Shown here: in pieces, positions 1 to 9,617 of the stretch
How the letters are laid out: each line of letters begins with the position of its first letter
Numbering within the stretch: position 1 is the stretch's first letter
Source of the DNA: Paenibacillus sp. OV219
Lineage (GTDB): Bacteria > Bacillota > Bacilli > Paenibacillales > Paenibacillaceae
Direction of reading: 5' to 3'
Length of the DNA: 64,000 nucleotides
Assembly (NCBI RefSeq): GCF_900110075.1
Contig: NZ_FOCJ01000002.1
Location: 682,001-746,000 of the forward strand
Notes under the pieces: generated by a model
What the model was told of the DNA's origin: nothing
Database searches by the model: none
What the model saw: the letters and a program-made list of their open reading frames with translations, nothing else
Program-made: the position numbers and the translations under genes

Positions 1-1345
1 TGTTCGTGTTATTGAGAAGCATGCAAGACAAGAAGCAATTGACGCTGTCAATGCAGATGCTGTTGCTCACTTCGAAGCGGAGTATGCCGAAACACCTGAG
101 CTTCTCGGCGACGTGAAAGAAGTGCTTTATGATATCGTCAAAGAAGAAGTTCGCCGTTTGATCACGCATGATAAAGTTCGTCCGGATGGACGGGGATTGG
201 CCGAAATTCGTCCAATTGAATGCGACGTTGCTTTGCTGCCGCGTACGCATGGCACGGGCTTGTTCACACGTGGACAAACACAAGCGCTCAGCGTTTGTAC
301 GCTTGGAGCGCTAGGTGACGTTCAAATTCTCGACGGTATTGACCTGACAGAAACGAAACGTTTCATGCACCATTACAACTTCCCGCCATTCAGCGTTGGT
401 GAAGCGAGACCACTTCGTCCTCCTGGTCGTCGTGAAATCGGTCACGGTGCTCTAGGTGAGCGTGCGTTGTCGAAGGTTATCCCAAGTGAAACAGAATTCC
501 CGTACACGATCCGTCTCGTATCCGAGGTTTTGGAATCCAATGGTTCCACAAGCCAAGCAAGTATTTGCGCAAGCACACTTGCGATGATGGATGCAGGCGT
601 TCCAATTAAAGCGCCAGTAGCAGGTATTGCAATGGGTCTGATCAAAGACGGCGATCACTTCTCCATCCTGTCGGATATTCAAGGTATGGAAGATCACCTC
701 GGCGATATGGACTTTAAAGTTGCAGGTACTGCAGCAGGCGTAACCGCGATCCAAATGGACATCAAGATCAACGGTATTGACCGTGCGATTTTGTCCCAAT
801 CATTGGAGCAAGCGCGTGAAGGCCGTATGCACATTTTGGGCAAAATGAATGAAGTGATGGCAACGCCGCGTACAAGCTTGTCGAAATACGCGCCTAAGAT
901 TGTCATCATGAAGATTCACCCAGACAAAATCCGTGATGTTATCGGCTCCGGCGGTAAAATCATCAATAAAATCATTGATGAAACCGGCGTTAAAATCGAT
1001 ATCGAGCAAGACGGAACGGTGTTCATCGCGTCTTCTAATGCAGAAGCGAATGAGCGCGCGAAGCAAATTATCGAAGGCATCGTCCGCGAAGTCATTGTTG
1101 GCGAGGTATACCTCGGCACGGTTAAGCGGATCGAGAAATTCGGCTGCTTCGTTGAAATTTTGCCGAACAAAGACGGATTGGTGCATATCTCACAGATCTC
1201 TTCAGAGCGCGTAGCGAAAGTAGAAGACGTGGTGAAGATCGGCGATCAAATTACAGTTAAAGTAACTGAAATTGATGCACAAGGCCGTATCAACCTTTCC
1301 CGCAAAGTTCTGTTGACACCTGAAGTGCCAGCTCAACAATCATAA
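1..1345 (+). CDS. pnp: Polynucleotide phosphorylase, 5' end outside window
   Basis: Phosphorolytic 3'-to-5' exoribonuclease of the RNA degradosome, cytoplasmic. The reading frame is open from base 2, so about 447 C-terminal residues of a protein usually near 700 residues are present; the N-terminal RNase PH domain is cut off by the window edge. Visible parts are the second RNase PH domain, then a KH domain with the GSGGK loop (bases about 900-1070), then an S1 RNA-binding domain containing GCFVEI and DGLVHISQI (about 1110-1310). A terminator follows directly. The first downstream neighbour is a YlxY-type deacetylase, as in B. subtilis. Identification is firm. Confidence 0.97.
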   Translation, partial: VRVIEKHARQEAIDAVNADAVAHFEAEYAETPELLGDVKEVLYDIVKEEVRRLITHDKVRPDGRGLAEIRPIECDVALLPRTHGTGLFTRGQTQALSVCTLGALGDVQILDGIDLTETKRFMHHYNFPPFSVGEARPLRPPGRREIGHGALGERALSKVIPSETEFPYTIRLVSEVLESNGSTSQASICASTLAMMDAGVPIKAPVAGIAMGLIKDGDHFSILSDIQGMEDHLGDMDFKVAGTAAGVTAIQMDIKINGIDRAILSQSLEQAREGRMHILGKMNEVMATPRTSLSKYAPKIVIMKIHPDKIRDVIGSGGKIINKIIDETGVKIDIEQDGTVFIASSNAEANERAKQIIEGIVREVIVGEVYLGTVKRIEKFGCFVEILPNKDGLVHISQISSERVAKVEDVVKIGDQITVKVTEIDAQGRINLSRKVLLTPEVPAQQS

Positions 1346-1364
1346 TCAATAATCGGCTCGAAAT

Positions 1365-1399
1365 AAGAGGAGACAGATGCGAATCTGTCTTCTTTTTTT
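1365..1399 (+). terminator. Rho-independent terminator after pnp
   Basis: An AGACAGAT / ATCTGTCT stem with a GCGA tetraloop, extended by flanking pairs and followed by a run of seven T. It lies 20 bases after the pnp stop. Confidence 0.85.
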
Positions 1400-1474
1400 G
1401 TGCTTCAAAAAAAGTTGCGTATCATCTGCTTATTCATATTGTTGTCCGAGCCATAATAAGATGTAGGAGAAAGG

Positions 1475-2479
1475 GTGGGACAACATATGAAGCTGAAGAA
1501 AGCACTTGTGATGGCACTACTGATGTGTGCGCTGGTGTTTACTGTGCGGTTGAACGAACCGCTTTCCTTATATGTCGCGGCGATGAAGCAAGGAGGAGCG
1601 ACTACAAATATACAAGCCTTCGATACGGCAACCGGACTAACAACGCTTAGGGACATGATTGAAACAGAAGCGCAGAAGAAGCGGGTAGCGGCGGTTGATG
1701 CATCGCTTGACCGCGTTTGGAAAGCCGTTCCAGGTTACAATGGGCTGGAGGTCGATGTCGAGAAGACCTACCTCCTAATGAAGAATGCGCCTGAGAACGT
1801 TCCGATCCGCTACGTGTATAAGGAAGTTGAGCCGAAGGTTAGCTTAGATTCACTCGGGAGGTATCCGATCTATAAGGGTAATCCGAATAAGCCGATGGTG
1901 GCGCTTATGATTAACGTGGCATGGGGCAATGAGTATATTCCAACCATGCTTGCAACGCTGAAGAAAGAGAATGTGAAAGCGACTTTTTTCCTGGATGGTT
2001 CGTGGCTTAAGAAGAACGCAGATGTTGCGAAGCTTATTCAAGCAGATGGACATGAGATTTCTAATCATGCATATACCCACCCGAATATGAGTCAGTTAGA
2101 CCGCCGTTCTGCATATAATCAAATTGCAAAGACTGAGGCGCTGCTGAAATCTTCCTTACAAGTGACGAACAAATGGTTCGCGCCGCCCTCGGGTGATTTC
2201 AATCAGATGACGGTAGATGTAGCGGCTGAGCAGGGGCTCAAGACGGTGCTGTGGACACTCGATACGGTCGATTGGAGGCATCCGCCAGCCTATTCCATCA
2301 TCCGTAAGGTCCGTATTCGGGTGGAACCAGGCTCTCTTATTCTGATGCATCCGACGGATTCCACAAGTAGCGCGCTTGAGGGCATCATTACAGCCATTAA
2401 ACAGAAAGGATTGAGGCTAGGGACGGTAAGTGAGACGCTTTCCTCCAAAAGAGTAGCTTTAGTTGAGGCAGCACCATAA
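1475..2479 (+). CDS. ylxY: YlxY-type polysaccharide deacetylase family protein
   Basis: 334 residues with a GTG start. An in-frame ATG at 1487 is equally well placed after the purine-rich AGGAGAAAGGG, so the start is uncertain by four residues. A hydrophobic N-terminal segment (about residues 8-24) predicts a membrane anchor or signal peptide. The C-terminal half is a NodB-type deacetylase fold: ATFFLDGSW, then HEISNHAYTHPNM, then the APPSGDFN and ILMHPTD motifs. The first catalytic motif, usually T-F-D-D, reads MINVAWGN, so the catalytic aspartates are missing and activity is doubtful. B. subtilis YlxY occupies the same position between pnpA and mlpA and carries the same label. Function in sporulation or the cell wall is inferred from family only. 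Confidence 0.85.
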   Translation: MGQHMKLKKALVMALLMCALVFTVRLNEPLSLYVAAMKQGGATTNIQAFDTATGLTTLRDMIETEAQKKRVAAVDASLDRVWKAVPGYNGLEVDVEKTYLLMKNAPENVPIRYVYKEVEPKVSLDSLGRYPIYKGNPNKPMVALMINVAWGNEYIPTMLATLKKENVKATFFLDGSWLKKNADVAKLIQADGHEISNHAYTHPNMSQLDRRSAYNQIAKTEALLKSSLQVTNKWFAPPSGDFNQMTVDVAAEQGLKTVLWTLDTVDWRHPPAYSIIRKVRIRVEPGSLILMHPTDSTSSALEGIITAIKQKGLRLGTVSETLSSKRVALVEAAP

Positions 2480-2585
2480 TTTTGATATAGTGGAGACATT
2501 GTATTCTGCTTCTTTGGCAGCACCATAAAATGACAACTGCTCGAATGAACAAGTAGGCAGCAGAAACGTGTAGGAGGAATTGTAA

Positions 2586-3851
2586 TTGAATACTTATAAA
2601 TTAAGCAACGGATTACGCGTCGTTGTGGAATATATCCCGACTTGTCGCTCTGTCTCATTCGGGATTTGGGTGAAGAACGGTTCCCGCAACGAAACACCGG
2701 AGAATAACGGGGTTTCCCATTTCATCGAGCATATGCTGTTCAAAGGAACAGAACGTCACAGCGCCAAAGATATTGCGGATCTCTTCGACGGTATCGGAGG
2801 GAACGTAAACGCTTTTACTGCGAAGGAGTACACCTGTTATTTTGCAAAAGTGCTTGATCAGCACTTACCGATAGCGGTAGATGCGCTTGCGGATATGTTC
2901 TTCAATTCGCAGATGGATGCTGGCGAGCTCGCGAAAGAGAAAAATGTTATTCTCGAAGAAATTTCGATGTACGAGGATACGCCGGACGACAAGGTACATG
3001 ATGAAGCGTCCCGCGCCGCTTACGGCGATCATCCACTTGCGTATTCGATTCTTGGTCTGGAAGAGCGTTTAAGTGCTATGGACAGCGATTCACTTCGTTC
3101 CTATATGAAGAGCAGCTACCGGATCGACAATACGGTAATCGCGGTTGCCGGGAATGTAGAAGAAGCGGGGCTTATTGAACTGCTGGAGAAACATTTTGGC
3201 GGATTCAGCAATGTGGGCAGTGAGATTGCCGTTACGACACCTACATTCAGCGGACAGTACCTCTTCCATAAGAAGAAGACGGAACAGAATCATATTTGTA
3301 TCACCTTCCCAGGTTGTTCAATCGCAGATCCGCAGCTGTATGCGATGATTCTGCTCAATAACGCTGTCGGCGGCGGCATGAGCTCCAGACTGTTCCAAGA
3401 AATCCGCGAGAAGCGTGGGCTTGCTTACTCCGTCTACTCGTACCATACTTCGTATGCGGACAGCGGTCTGTTTACGGTCTATGCAGGTACAGCGCCGAAG
3501 CAGACGAAGGAAGTGCTTGATCTGACGCTTGAGCAAATGCATGATCTGGCTGTAAAAGGGCTAAGTGATGCAGAATTGCACCGCGGTAAAGAACAGCTAA
3601 AAGGCAGCCTTATTCTGAGTTTGGAGAGCACAAGCAGCCGGATGAATCGTCTAGGCAAGAATGAGCTTATGCTGGGTCGTCACTATACGCTGGATGAAAT
3701 GCTGGAGCGGATTGATTCCGTGCAGATGAGCGATATTCATGCGGTAACCAAGAGAATGCTGTCGGTTCCTTTCTCAGTCGCAATGGTAGGCAGCAACGAT
3801 AAAGCAGCAGCGGCACTCGGGAGGGACTCGCTTGTTTCAAGTACTCTTTAA
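2586..3851 (+). CDS. mlpA: M16 family zinc metallopeptidase (MlpA/YmxG)
   Basis: 421 residues, similar in layout to processing-peptidase beta subunits. The start is TTG at 2586, 9 bases after TAGGAGG; no ATG competes, and translation from here gives the usual N-terminus that begins with the first beta strand. The inverted zinc motif HFIEH is at residues 45-49 (H45, H49 zinc ligands, E48 base), and the third ligand is the glutamate near residue 125 in VILEEI. The C-terminal domain has the conserved [21 protein letters not shown] region. The last 20 bases overlap dut, so the two are probably co-translated. The substrate is unknown. Confidence 0.93.
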   Translation: MNTYKLSNGLRVVVEYIPTCRSVSFGIWVKNGSRNETPENNGVSHFIEHMLFKGTERHSAKDIADLFDGIGGNVNAFTAKEYTCYFAKVLDQHLPIAVDALADMFFNSQMDAGELAKEKNVILEEISMYEDTPDDKVHDEASRAAYGDHPLAYSILGLEERLSAMDSDSLRSYMKSSYRIDNTVIAVAGNVEEAGLIELLEKHFGGFSNVGSEIAVTTPTFSGQYLFHKKKTEQNHICITFPGCSIADPQLYAMILLNNAVGGGMSSRLFQEIREKRGLAYSVYSYHTSYADSGLFTVYAGTAPKQTKEVLDLTLEQMHDLAVKGLSDAELHRGKEQLKGSLILSLESTSSRMNRLGKNELMLGRHYTLDEMLERIDSVQMSDIHAVTKRMLSVPFSVAMVGSNDKAAAALGRDSLVSSTL

Positions 3852-4275
3852 GCGGTTGCCAGGCAACGAAGATATGCAATTACCACGCAAAATGTCAGAG
3901 CTTGCAGCTGGATTTGACCTGCAGGCCGCAGTAAGCGAACCCGTCACGCTGCAGCCTGGCGAGCGGAAGCTCATTCCGACAGGCTTCTCGATGGCGATGC
4001 CCGGCGAGCTGGAAGCACAAATCCGTCCGCGGAGCGGGCTCGCGTTCAAGCATGGTATTACATGCTTGAATTCTCCGGGAACCATTGACGCGGACTATCG
4101 CGGTGAGGTGAAGGTGCTGCTCATCAACCACGGGCAGGAACCGTTCGTAATTGAACGCGGCGAGCGCATCGCGCAGATGGTGATCCAGCTCGTGCCGGCT
4201 ATCGAAATCACGGAGGTCGACGAGCTGCCGGATACCGTTCGCGGCGCCGGCGGGTTTGGACATACGGGTGTGTAA
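3832..4275 (+). CDS. dut: Deoxyuridine 5'-triphosphate nucleotidohydrolase (dUTPase)
   Basis: Hydrolyses dUTP to dUMP and pyrophosphate, preventing uracil incorporation into DNA. 147 residues, normal for the homotrimeric family. All five motifs are visible in order: [30 protein letters not shown] and the C-terminal GAGGFGHTG. The start is TTG at 3832 with GGGAGG 7 bases upstream, inside the end of mlpA; an internal ATG at 3874 would remove the first beta strand. In B. subtilis the gene at this place is ymxH, not dut. A strong terminator follows, which ends the mlpA-dut unit. Confidence 0.95.
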   Translation: MFQVLFKRLPGNEDMQLPRKMSELAAGFDLQAAVSEPVTLQPGERKLIPTGFSMAMPGELEAQIRPRSGLAFKHGITCLNSPGTIDADYRGEVKVLLINHGQEPFVIERGERIAQMVIQLVPAIEITEVDELPDTVRGAGGFGHTGV

Positions 4276-4309
4276 GTACTGATAATACGGTTATTCAAGC
4301 AACGCGTAA

Positions 4310-4345
4310 GGCGGCACAGAAGGTTCTCTCTGTGCCGCCTTTTTG
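4310..4345 (+). terminator. Rho-independent terminator after dut
   Basis: An 11-bp GC-rich stem (GGCGGCACAGA / TCTGTGCCGCC), 8-base loop, then five T. Confidence 0.92.
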
Positions 4346-4354
4346 TTGTTCCTA

Positions 4355-4510
4355 CCCGGTAAAACGAGGCGGAGCGGGTTGAATGAATCGGTAGGAGCGA
4401 TAGCGTTCGCCTTTGTACTTGGATTCCCACCTTGTTCAGATGTTCTAGGAATCCAAGTACAACAGCGACCGAAAGATCATTCAACATGCGCAGCAATCCG
4501 TTTTACCCGA
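4355..4510. repeat. Long imperfect palindrome between dut and dpaA
   Basis: The inner arms are a perfect 15-bp inverted repeat, TTGTACTTGGATTCC at 4413-4427 and its complement at 4448-4462, around a 20-base spacer. Similarity continues outward with gaps: GTTGAATGA (4378-4386) matches TCATTCAAC (4477-4485), and CCGGTAAAAC (4356-4365) matches GTTTTACCCG (4500-4509) with one mismatch. The whole unit could fold into one hairpin of about 75 bp per arm. It lies after the dut terminator and contains no credible gene. It could be a small non-autonomous element or a decayed insertion sequence. The remaining 215 bases up to dpaA hold no gene; a possible sigma-K site (AC near 4518, CATAAGATG at 4537) is too weak to call. 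Confidence 0.6.
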
Positions 4511-4725
4511 TTCTTTCACGCTACTCTGGGCGAATGCATAAGATGATCTATAACCAAGAGCGCATGCGGTCAATCTCGCTAGTGTGCTTCTACCCGCGCC
4601 ATCGGCTACAGCTTGCTGTCAACCGGGACGCTGCTTAAGAGCGCCTAAAGGCCTGCGTGTTACCGCGGACCTGATACGCAACTTGTTCTGCGCCAAACGG
4701 TAGCAGTAGAAAGGAAGTGATACCT

Positions 4726-5625
4726 ATGCTGACAGGAGTTCAGGTCTTACTTCTCGGAGGTGACGCCCGGGGATTGGAGGTCATCCGGAAGTTGACCGAG
4801 CTCGACGCGCTCGTCACAGTAGCAGGATTCGACCAGCTTCATTCCTCACTCGACGGGGCGGTCCGGGCCGAGATGAGCGAAGATTTGTTCACAAGCGTGG
4901 ATGCGCTTGTGCTGCCTGCGGTTGGTACAGATGATGACGGTAAGATTATCGCCGTATTCAGTGACAAAGAGCTTGTGCTGACTGATGATCATGTGGCGAA
5001 GCTGCCGAAGCACTGTACCGTCTATACAGGTATGGCGAAGCCTTACTTGCGCAATTTATGTGCAAAGCATGGCGTTCGTCTGGTGGAGTTGTTTGATCGG
5101 GATGATGTCGCAATTTACAACTCGATTCCGACAGCCGAAGGGGCCGTCATGATGGCGATCCAGAACACTGACATCACGATTCACGGATCCTCATGCATGG
5201 TGCTTGGCATCGGCAGAACCGGGTTTACACTGGCAAGAACGCTGCAAGGATTAGGGGCGAAAGTGAAGGTCGGTGTACGCCGCGAGGAGCATTTTGCAAG
5301 GGCATATGAGATGGGTTTTGAGCCCTTTTATCTTAAGGATCTGTTACATCATGTGAGCAATATTGACTTGCTTTTTAATACAATTCCGACTATGATAGTC
5401 ACAGCGCAAATTATAGCAAATTTGCCATCGCGAGCGGTCATTATCGACCTCGCTTCTAAGCCCGGCGGAACGGATTTTCGCTTCGCTGAGAAGCGTGGAA
5501 TTAAAGCTATGCTCGCCCCCGGTCTACCTGGCATCGTCGCACCTAAAACCGCTGGACGCATCATTGCGGATTGTTTAAGTCGATTGATTATGGAAGATTC
5601 TTTGCAACGGGGGAATGGGCAATGA
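4726..5625 (+). CDS. dpaA: Dipicolinate synthase subunit A (SpoVFA)
   Basis: One of two subunits of the mother-cell enzyme that makes dipicolinic acid, the major small molecule of the spore core. 299 residues from ATG 4726, close to B. subtilis SpoVFA (297). A GTG at 4717 sits on top of the Shine-Dalgarno AAGGAAGTGA and is rejected. A Rossmann-like nucleotide-binding segment (VLGIGRTGFTLARTLQGLGAKVKVGVR split by its loop) lies near residues 150-180. The stop codon overlaps the dpaB start in ATGA. It is directly upstream of asd-dapG-dapA, which supply its substrate pathway. Expression is sigma-K dependent in B. subtilis; no clear sigma-K promoter was seen here. Confidence 0.95.
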   Translation: MLTGVQVLLLGGDARGLEVIRKLTELDALVTVAGFDQLHSSLDGAVRAEMSEDLFTSVDALVLPAVGTDDDGKIIAVFSDKELVLTDDHVAKLPKHCTVYTGMAKPYLRNLCAKHGVRLVELFDRDDVAIYNSIPTAEGAVMMAIQNTDITIHGSSCMVLGIGRTGFTLARTLQGLGAKVKVGVRREEHFARAYEMGFEPFYLKDLLHHVSNIDLLFNTIPTMIVTAQIIANLPSRAVIIDLASKPGGTDFRFAEKRGIKAMLAPGLPGIVAPKTAGRIIADCLSRLIMEDSLQRGNGQ

Positions 5626-6209
5626 AGTGGCAAGGAAAAACGGTGGGCTACGCGCTCTCCGGTTCACATTGTACGTTTGCAGAAGTAATGCCGGTTATCC
5701 AGCGGTTCATCGATGAGGGAGCGAATGTCGTTCCAATTGTTTCACAGACGCTCATTACGACAGATACGCGTTTCGGAACGGCAGCAGAATGGCAACGTCA
5801 ATTGAGGTCGATTACAGGCAACGAAATTATATCCACGATCGTCGATGCGGAGCCCCTGGGGCCATCCAAACTGCTCGACGTCCTTGTTATTGCGCCCTGC
5901 ACGGGCAATACGACAAGTAAACTTGCCAATGCGATGACAGACGGTCCCGTTCTGATGGCTGCGAAATCACAGATGCGCAATCAGCGTCCTCTCGTGCTTG
6001 CAATCTCAACGAACGACGGTCTGGGCTTGAATGCCGCGAATATTGCGAAATTATTAGTAACGAAGAATGTGTATTTTGTACCATTTGGCCAAGACAATCC
6101 GATTCAGAAGCCGAACTCGCTCGTCGCAAAGATGGAGCTTGTTCCTGAAGCATGTGAAGCGGCGCTGCAAGGCAAGCAGCTCCAGCCACTCCTTATTGAG
6201 CGTACTTAA
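5622..6209 (+). CDS. dpaB: Dipicolinate synthase subunit B (SpoVFB)
   Basis: Second dipicolinate synthase subunit, a flavoprotein-like fold. 195 residues from ATG 5622, which overlaps the dpaA stop by 4 bases; B. subtilis SpoVFB is 200 residues. An upstream in-frame TTG at 5571 is inside dpaA and has no ribosome site. The start reads KTVGYALSGSHCTFAEVMP, typical of the flavin-containing decarboxylase-like family, and the conserved APCTGNTTSKLANAMTDGPV segment is at about residues 88-107. No terminator separates it from asd, so some read-through is possible. Confidence 0.95.
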   Translation: MKWQGKTVGYALSGSHCTFAEVMPVIQRFIDEGANVVPIVSQTLITTDTRFGTAAEWQRQLRSITGNEIISTIVDAEPLGPSKLLDVLVIAPCTGNTTSKLANAMTDGPVLMAAKSQMRNQRPLVLAISTNDGLGLNAANIAKLLVTKNVYFVPFGQDNPIQKPNSLVAKMELVPEACEAALQGKQLQPLLIERT

Positions 6210-6304
6210 TCCAGTACGCACTTTTGCTAGATGAAATTGTTTGAATTCATATGCAATTGGAGCAATCCTTGACATAAGTTTTTTTGAGGAGGAAGCAGCA
6301 GCCA

Positions 6305-7342
6305 GTGTCGCAGAAATTGTTTAACGTCGCAGTAGTTGGGGCGACAGGCGCAGTAGGAGAACAAATTATTGGCCTGCTCGAGAAACGGGACTTTCCGATC
6401 AATGAGTTAAAGTTGCTTTCTTCCGCGCGTTCGGCCGGTACGAGAATCATGTTCAAAGGTAAAGAGTATACAGTCGAAGAAGCTACGCCAGACAGTTTCA
6501 AAGGGATCGAAATTGCCTTGTTCAGTGCGGGCGGCGAAGTGTCTAAACTGCTCGCCCCCCACGCTGTCGAGAGCGGTGCGGTATGTATCGATAATACGAA
6601 CGCTTTCCGCATGGATCCGGAAACACCGCTTGTCGTACCAGAAGTGAATATGGATAAAGTGTCTGAGCATAAAGGGATCATCGCGAACCCGAACTGCTCA
6701 ACGATTCAGTTGGTTGCTGCTTTGGCACCGCTGCAGGATCGGTATGGCATCTCCCGCATTATCGTATCGACATATCAAGCCGTATCAGGAGCCGGCACTC
6801 GTGCAATAGACGAGATGCTGCGCCAAACCCGCGAAGCGCTTGACGGTCATGACGTGATACCTGACATTTTACCTGTAGGGTCCTTGCCTGTGAAACATCA
6901 AATTGCATTCAATGCAATTCCGCAAATTGATAAGTTCCAAGACAACGGCTATACATTGGAAGAGATGAAGATGGTTCGCGAGACGAAGAAGATCTTGGGT
7001 GATGATTCCATTGAAGTGACAGCGACTTGTGTGCGTATTCCAGTCGTATACGGTCACTCAGAATCAGTATACGTAGAGCTTAAGAACGATTATGAAATGG
7101 AAGAAGTAAGGAAACTTATTGCAGAGGCTCCAGGCGTTACGCTCGTAGATGACCCGGCATCTCAGCTTTACCCGCTTGCGACAATCGCTGCAGGTAAACC
7201 AGATGTGTTCGTCGGCCGTCTGCGCCGTGATTTGGGCCATGCAAGGGGACTAAACCTGTGGATCGTATCCGATAATCTGCTTAAAGGCGCAGCATGGAAT
7301 GCAGTACAGATCGCAGAATATATCGCTATCGAGATGGAATAA
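6305..7342 (+). CDS. asd: Aspartate-semialdehyde dehydrogenase
   Basis: Converts aspartyl phosphate to aspartate semialdehyde with NADPH, the branch-point step towards lysine, diaminopimelate, threonine and methionine. 345 residues (B. subtilis 346). The start is GTG 6305 after GAGGAGG at 6286; the TTG at 6284 is part of the Shine-Dalgarno itself. The NADP-binding glycine loop GATGAVGEQ is at residues 11-19, and the catalytic cysteine is in NPNCSTIQ near residue 130. It is followed by dapG and dapA in the usual order. Confidence 0.96.
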   Translation: MSQKLFNVAVVGATGAVGEQIIGLLEKRDFPINELKLLSSARSAGTRIMFKGKEYTVEEATPDSFKGIEIALFSAGGEVSKLLAPHAVESGAVCIDNTNAFRMDPETPLVVPEVNMDKVSEHKGIIANPNCSTIQLVAALAPLQDRYGISRIIVSTYQAVSGAGTRAIDEMLRQTREALDGHDVIPDILPVGSLPVKHQIAFNAIPQIDKFQDNGYTLEEMKMVRETKKILGDDSIEVTATCVRIPVVYGHSESVYVELKNDYEMEEVRKLIAEAPGVTLVDDPASQLYPLATIAAGKPDVFVGRLRRDLGHARGLNLWIVSDNLLKGAAWNAVQIAEYIAIEME

Positions 7343-7418
7343 AGTTCATAGCAGCAGCAGATGTCAGGGTACCAACGATCTGAGTGGAGAAAATCCGACA
7401 GAATACGGAGGTTTGACA

Positions 7419-8630
7419 ATGCGCATCCTTGTGCAAAAATTCGGCGGCACTTCGCTGTCTTCGAATGAGGCAAGAGATCTCGTTATTGGACATATTCAGC
7501 GGGAACGGCAACGACAGTACGGTCTAGTCGTTGTCGTCTCTGCAATGGGGAGAAAAGGCGATCCGTATGCAACGGACACGCTGCTCTCACTCATTCGTGG
7601 TCACGGCGATTCACTGCCGCCTAAAGAACAAGACATGCTGCAAGCGTGTGGCGAGATTATCTCAGCCGCAGTGATGTGCAGTTTGCTCCGCGCGGCGAAT
7701 ATTCCCGCGGTTGCGCTTACAGGCGGTGGTGCTGGTATTATTACAGACAGCCAATATGGCCGTGCGCGAATTCTTGAAATCCGGACAGAGGCCATTCATA
7801 AGGCGCTGAAGGACGGCAACGTAGTCATCGTCACAGGGTTCCAAGGTGTAACGGAAGCAGGGGAAATGACGACGCTTGGCAGAGGTGGCAGCGATACGTC
7901 GGCAACGGCGCTTGGTGCTGCGCTTCATGCAGAGCGTGTTGATATTTATACAGATGTGAGTGGCATTCTGACGGCCGATCCACGGATCGTGAAGGATGCT
8001 CGTCCATTAACCGTCATAAGTTACGCTGAGATTGGCAATATGGCCAGACAAGGTGCAAAGGTTATTCATCCGCGAGCAGTCGAGATCGCTCAGCAAGCGC
8101 GTATTCCGCTCCGCGTTCGTTCGACATTTTCAGAAGACGAAGGCACGCTTGTTACCGATATCTTCGACGCTGCGAGAGCTGCGGTACGTGATCGTCACGT
8201 AACCGGCGTAGCGCATGTCAGCGGAGTAACGCAAATTACGGTGCAAGCACAGGATGGTCATACTGACGTGCAGCTGCAGGTGTTTCAAGCGATGGCACGT
8301 CACCAAATTAGCGTTGATTTCATTAATGTAAATCCCGGCGGCGCTGTGTATACGGTGTTCGATCACGATGCGGACAAAGCGGTATCGGTACTGCACGAGA
8401 TCGGTTATACACCTAAAGCAGTAAGCGGCTGCGCCAAGATTTCGGTCATTGGTGGCGGAATGAACGGTGTTCCAGGCATTATGGCGCGGATTGTGGAAGC
8501 GCTGACGGAACAAGGAATTCCAATTCTGCAATCAGCTGATTCCAATACGACAATATGGGTATTGGTTAGTGAGAGTTATATGGCAAGTGCGCTTCAAGCA
8601 CTGCATGCCAAGTTTTCATTGCACGAGTAA
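7419..8630 (+). CDS. dapG: Aspartate kinase I (DapG type)
   Basis: Phosphorylates aspartate at the first step of the aspartate pathway. 403 residues from ATG 7419, which follows ACGGAGG by 6 bases; B. subtilis DapG has 404. The N-terminus VQKFGGTSL is the kinase ATP-binding signature, followed by GFQGVTEAGEMTTLGRGGSD. Two ACT domains occupy the C-terminal 150 residues, the usual site of feedback control, by diaminopimelate in the B. subtilis enzyme. No L-box lysine riboswitch was seen upstream, in keeping with DapG rather than the lysine-controlled LysC. Confidence 0.95.
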   Translation: MRILVQKFGGTSLSSNEARDLVIGHIQRERQRQYGLVVVVSAMGRKGDPYATDTLLSLIRGHGDSLPPKEQDMLQACGEIISAAVMCSLLRAANIPAVALTGGGAGIITDSQYGRARILEIRTEAIHKALKDGNVVIVTGFQGVTEAGEMTTLGRGGSDTSATALGAALHAERVDIYTDVSGILTADPRIVKDARPLTVISYAEIGNMARQGAKVIHPRAVEIAQQARIPLRVRSTFSEDEGTLVTDIFDAARAAVRDRHVTGVAHVSGVTQITVQAQDGHTDVQLQVFQAMARHQISVDFINVNPGGAVYTVFDHDADKAVSVLHEIGYTPKAVSGCAKISVIGGGMNGVPGIMARIVEALTEQGIPILQSADSNTTIWVLVSESYMASALQALHAKFSLHE

Positions 8631-8715
8631 ATAGACTAAGAATGATGCTTACGATGCCAAGTAGATGCTTACGTTTGTGCAAGCTGCTCTCGTAAACTTT
8701 ATAGGAGGAGTCATA

Positions 8716-9579
8716 ATGGATTTCGGAAGAATAGTTACTGCAATGGTTACCCCGTTCCACGCTGACGGTTCGATTGACTGGGAAACAACAGGACGGTTAA
8801 TGGACTATTTGATCGAGGAACAACAAACGGACAGTATCGTCGTATCCGGTACGACTGGAGAATCTCCAACGCTTACCGACGATGAGAAGATCGCTTTGTT
8901 TACTTATGCTGTGAAACACGCGGCTGGCCGCTGCAAGATAATCGCAGGCTCCGGCAGCAACGAGACCGCTCATTCGATCCATTTGACCAAAATCGCAGAG
9001 CAATGCGGCGTCGATGCAGCACTTATTGTCGTTCCTTATTATAATAAACCGACTCAAGAAGGCATTTATCAGCATTTTAAAGTCATTGCTGAAGCAACAA
9101 AACTGCCAATTATGGCGTATAACGTTCCGGGACGAACCATTGTCAGCATGTCTGCCGAGACGACGCTGCGGATCGCCCAAATACCGAATATTATTGCTAC
9201 AAAAGAATGTGCATCGCTCGACCAAGTGACACAGATCGTGTCTGAGGCTCCTGCTGACTTCCGCGTATACAGCGGTGACGACAGCAGTGCGTTGCCTGCA
9301 GTTGCTGTCGGCGCGCACGGTATCGTAAGTGTAGCGAGTCACATTATTGGTAAGCAAATTCGTGAAATGATTAATTGCTACTTGGATGGCCAAGTGCAAC
9401 AAGCAGCGAAGCTGCATGCGAAGTCGCTGCCAATCTTCCGCGGACTGTTCGACCTGCCGAATCCGGTACTGGTCAAAGCAGCACTGAAGGAAAAAGGGCT
9501 GCCAGTTGGCGGCGTTCGACTCCCGCTTGTAGATGCAACAGAGGCGGAAATTGTCTCACTTCGTAAGATTTTGAACTAA
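8716..9579 (+). CDS. dapA: 4-hydroxy-tetrahydrodipicolinate synthase
   Basis: Condenses pyruvate with aspartate semialdehyde to give HTPA, the precursor of both diaminopimelate and dipicolinate. 287 residues from ATG 8716, preceded by TAGGAGGAG. The TIM-barrel family signatures GTTGESPTLTDDE and VVPYYNKPTQEG are present, with the Schiff-base lysine in ATKECAS at about residue 163. The 85-base gap after dapG contains a direct repeat (GATGCTTACG twice, 20 bases apart) of unknown meaning. A terminator closes the operon. Confidence 0.96.
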   Translation: MDFGRIVTAMVTPFHADGSIDWETTGRLMDYLIEEQQTDSIVVSGTTGESPTLTDDEKIALFTYAVKHAAGRCKIIAGSGSNETAHSIHLTKIAEQCGVDAALIVVPYYNKPTQEGIYQHFKVIAEATKLPIMAYNVPGRTIVSMSAETTLRIAQIPNIIATKECASLDQVTQIVSEAPADFRVYSGDDSSALPAVAVGAHGIVSVASHIIGKQIREMINCYLDGQVQQAAKLHAKSLPIFRGLFDLPNPVLVKAALKEKGLPVGGVRLPLVDATEAEIVSLRKILN

Positions 9580-9617
9580 TTATTTATTGTATTTTTATTC
9601 ATAGTTGCTGCATTCGC

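Noticed and set aside
4518-4546. Sigma-K promoter for dpaAB
   Set aside because: CATAAGATG has the CATA core and an AC at a plausible distance, but the match is too short to separate from chance and would leave a 175-base leader.
4343-4638. Short open frames between dut and dpaA
   Set aside because: They lie across the long palindrome, lack ribosome sites, and their products resemble nothing.
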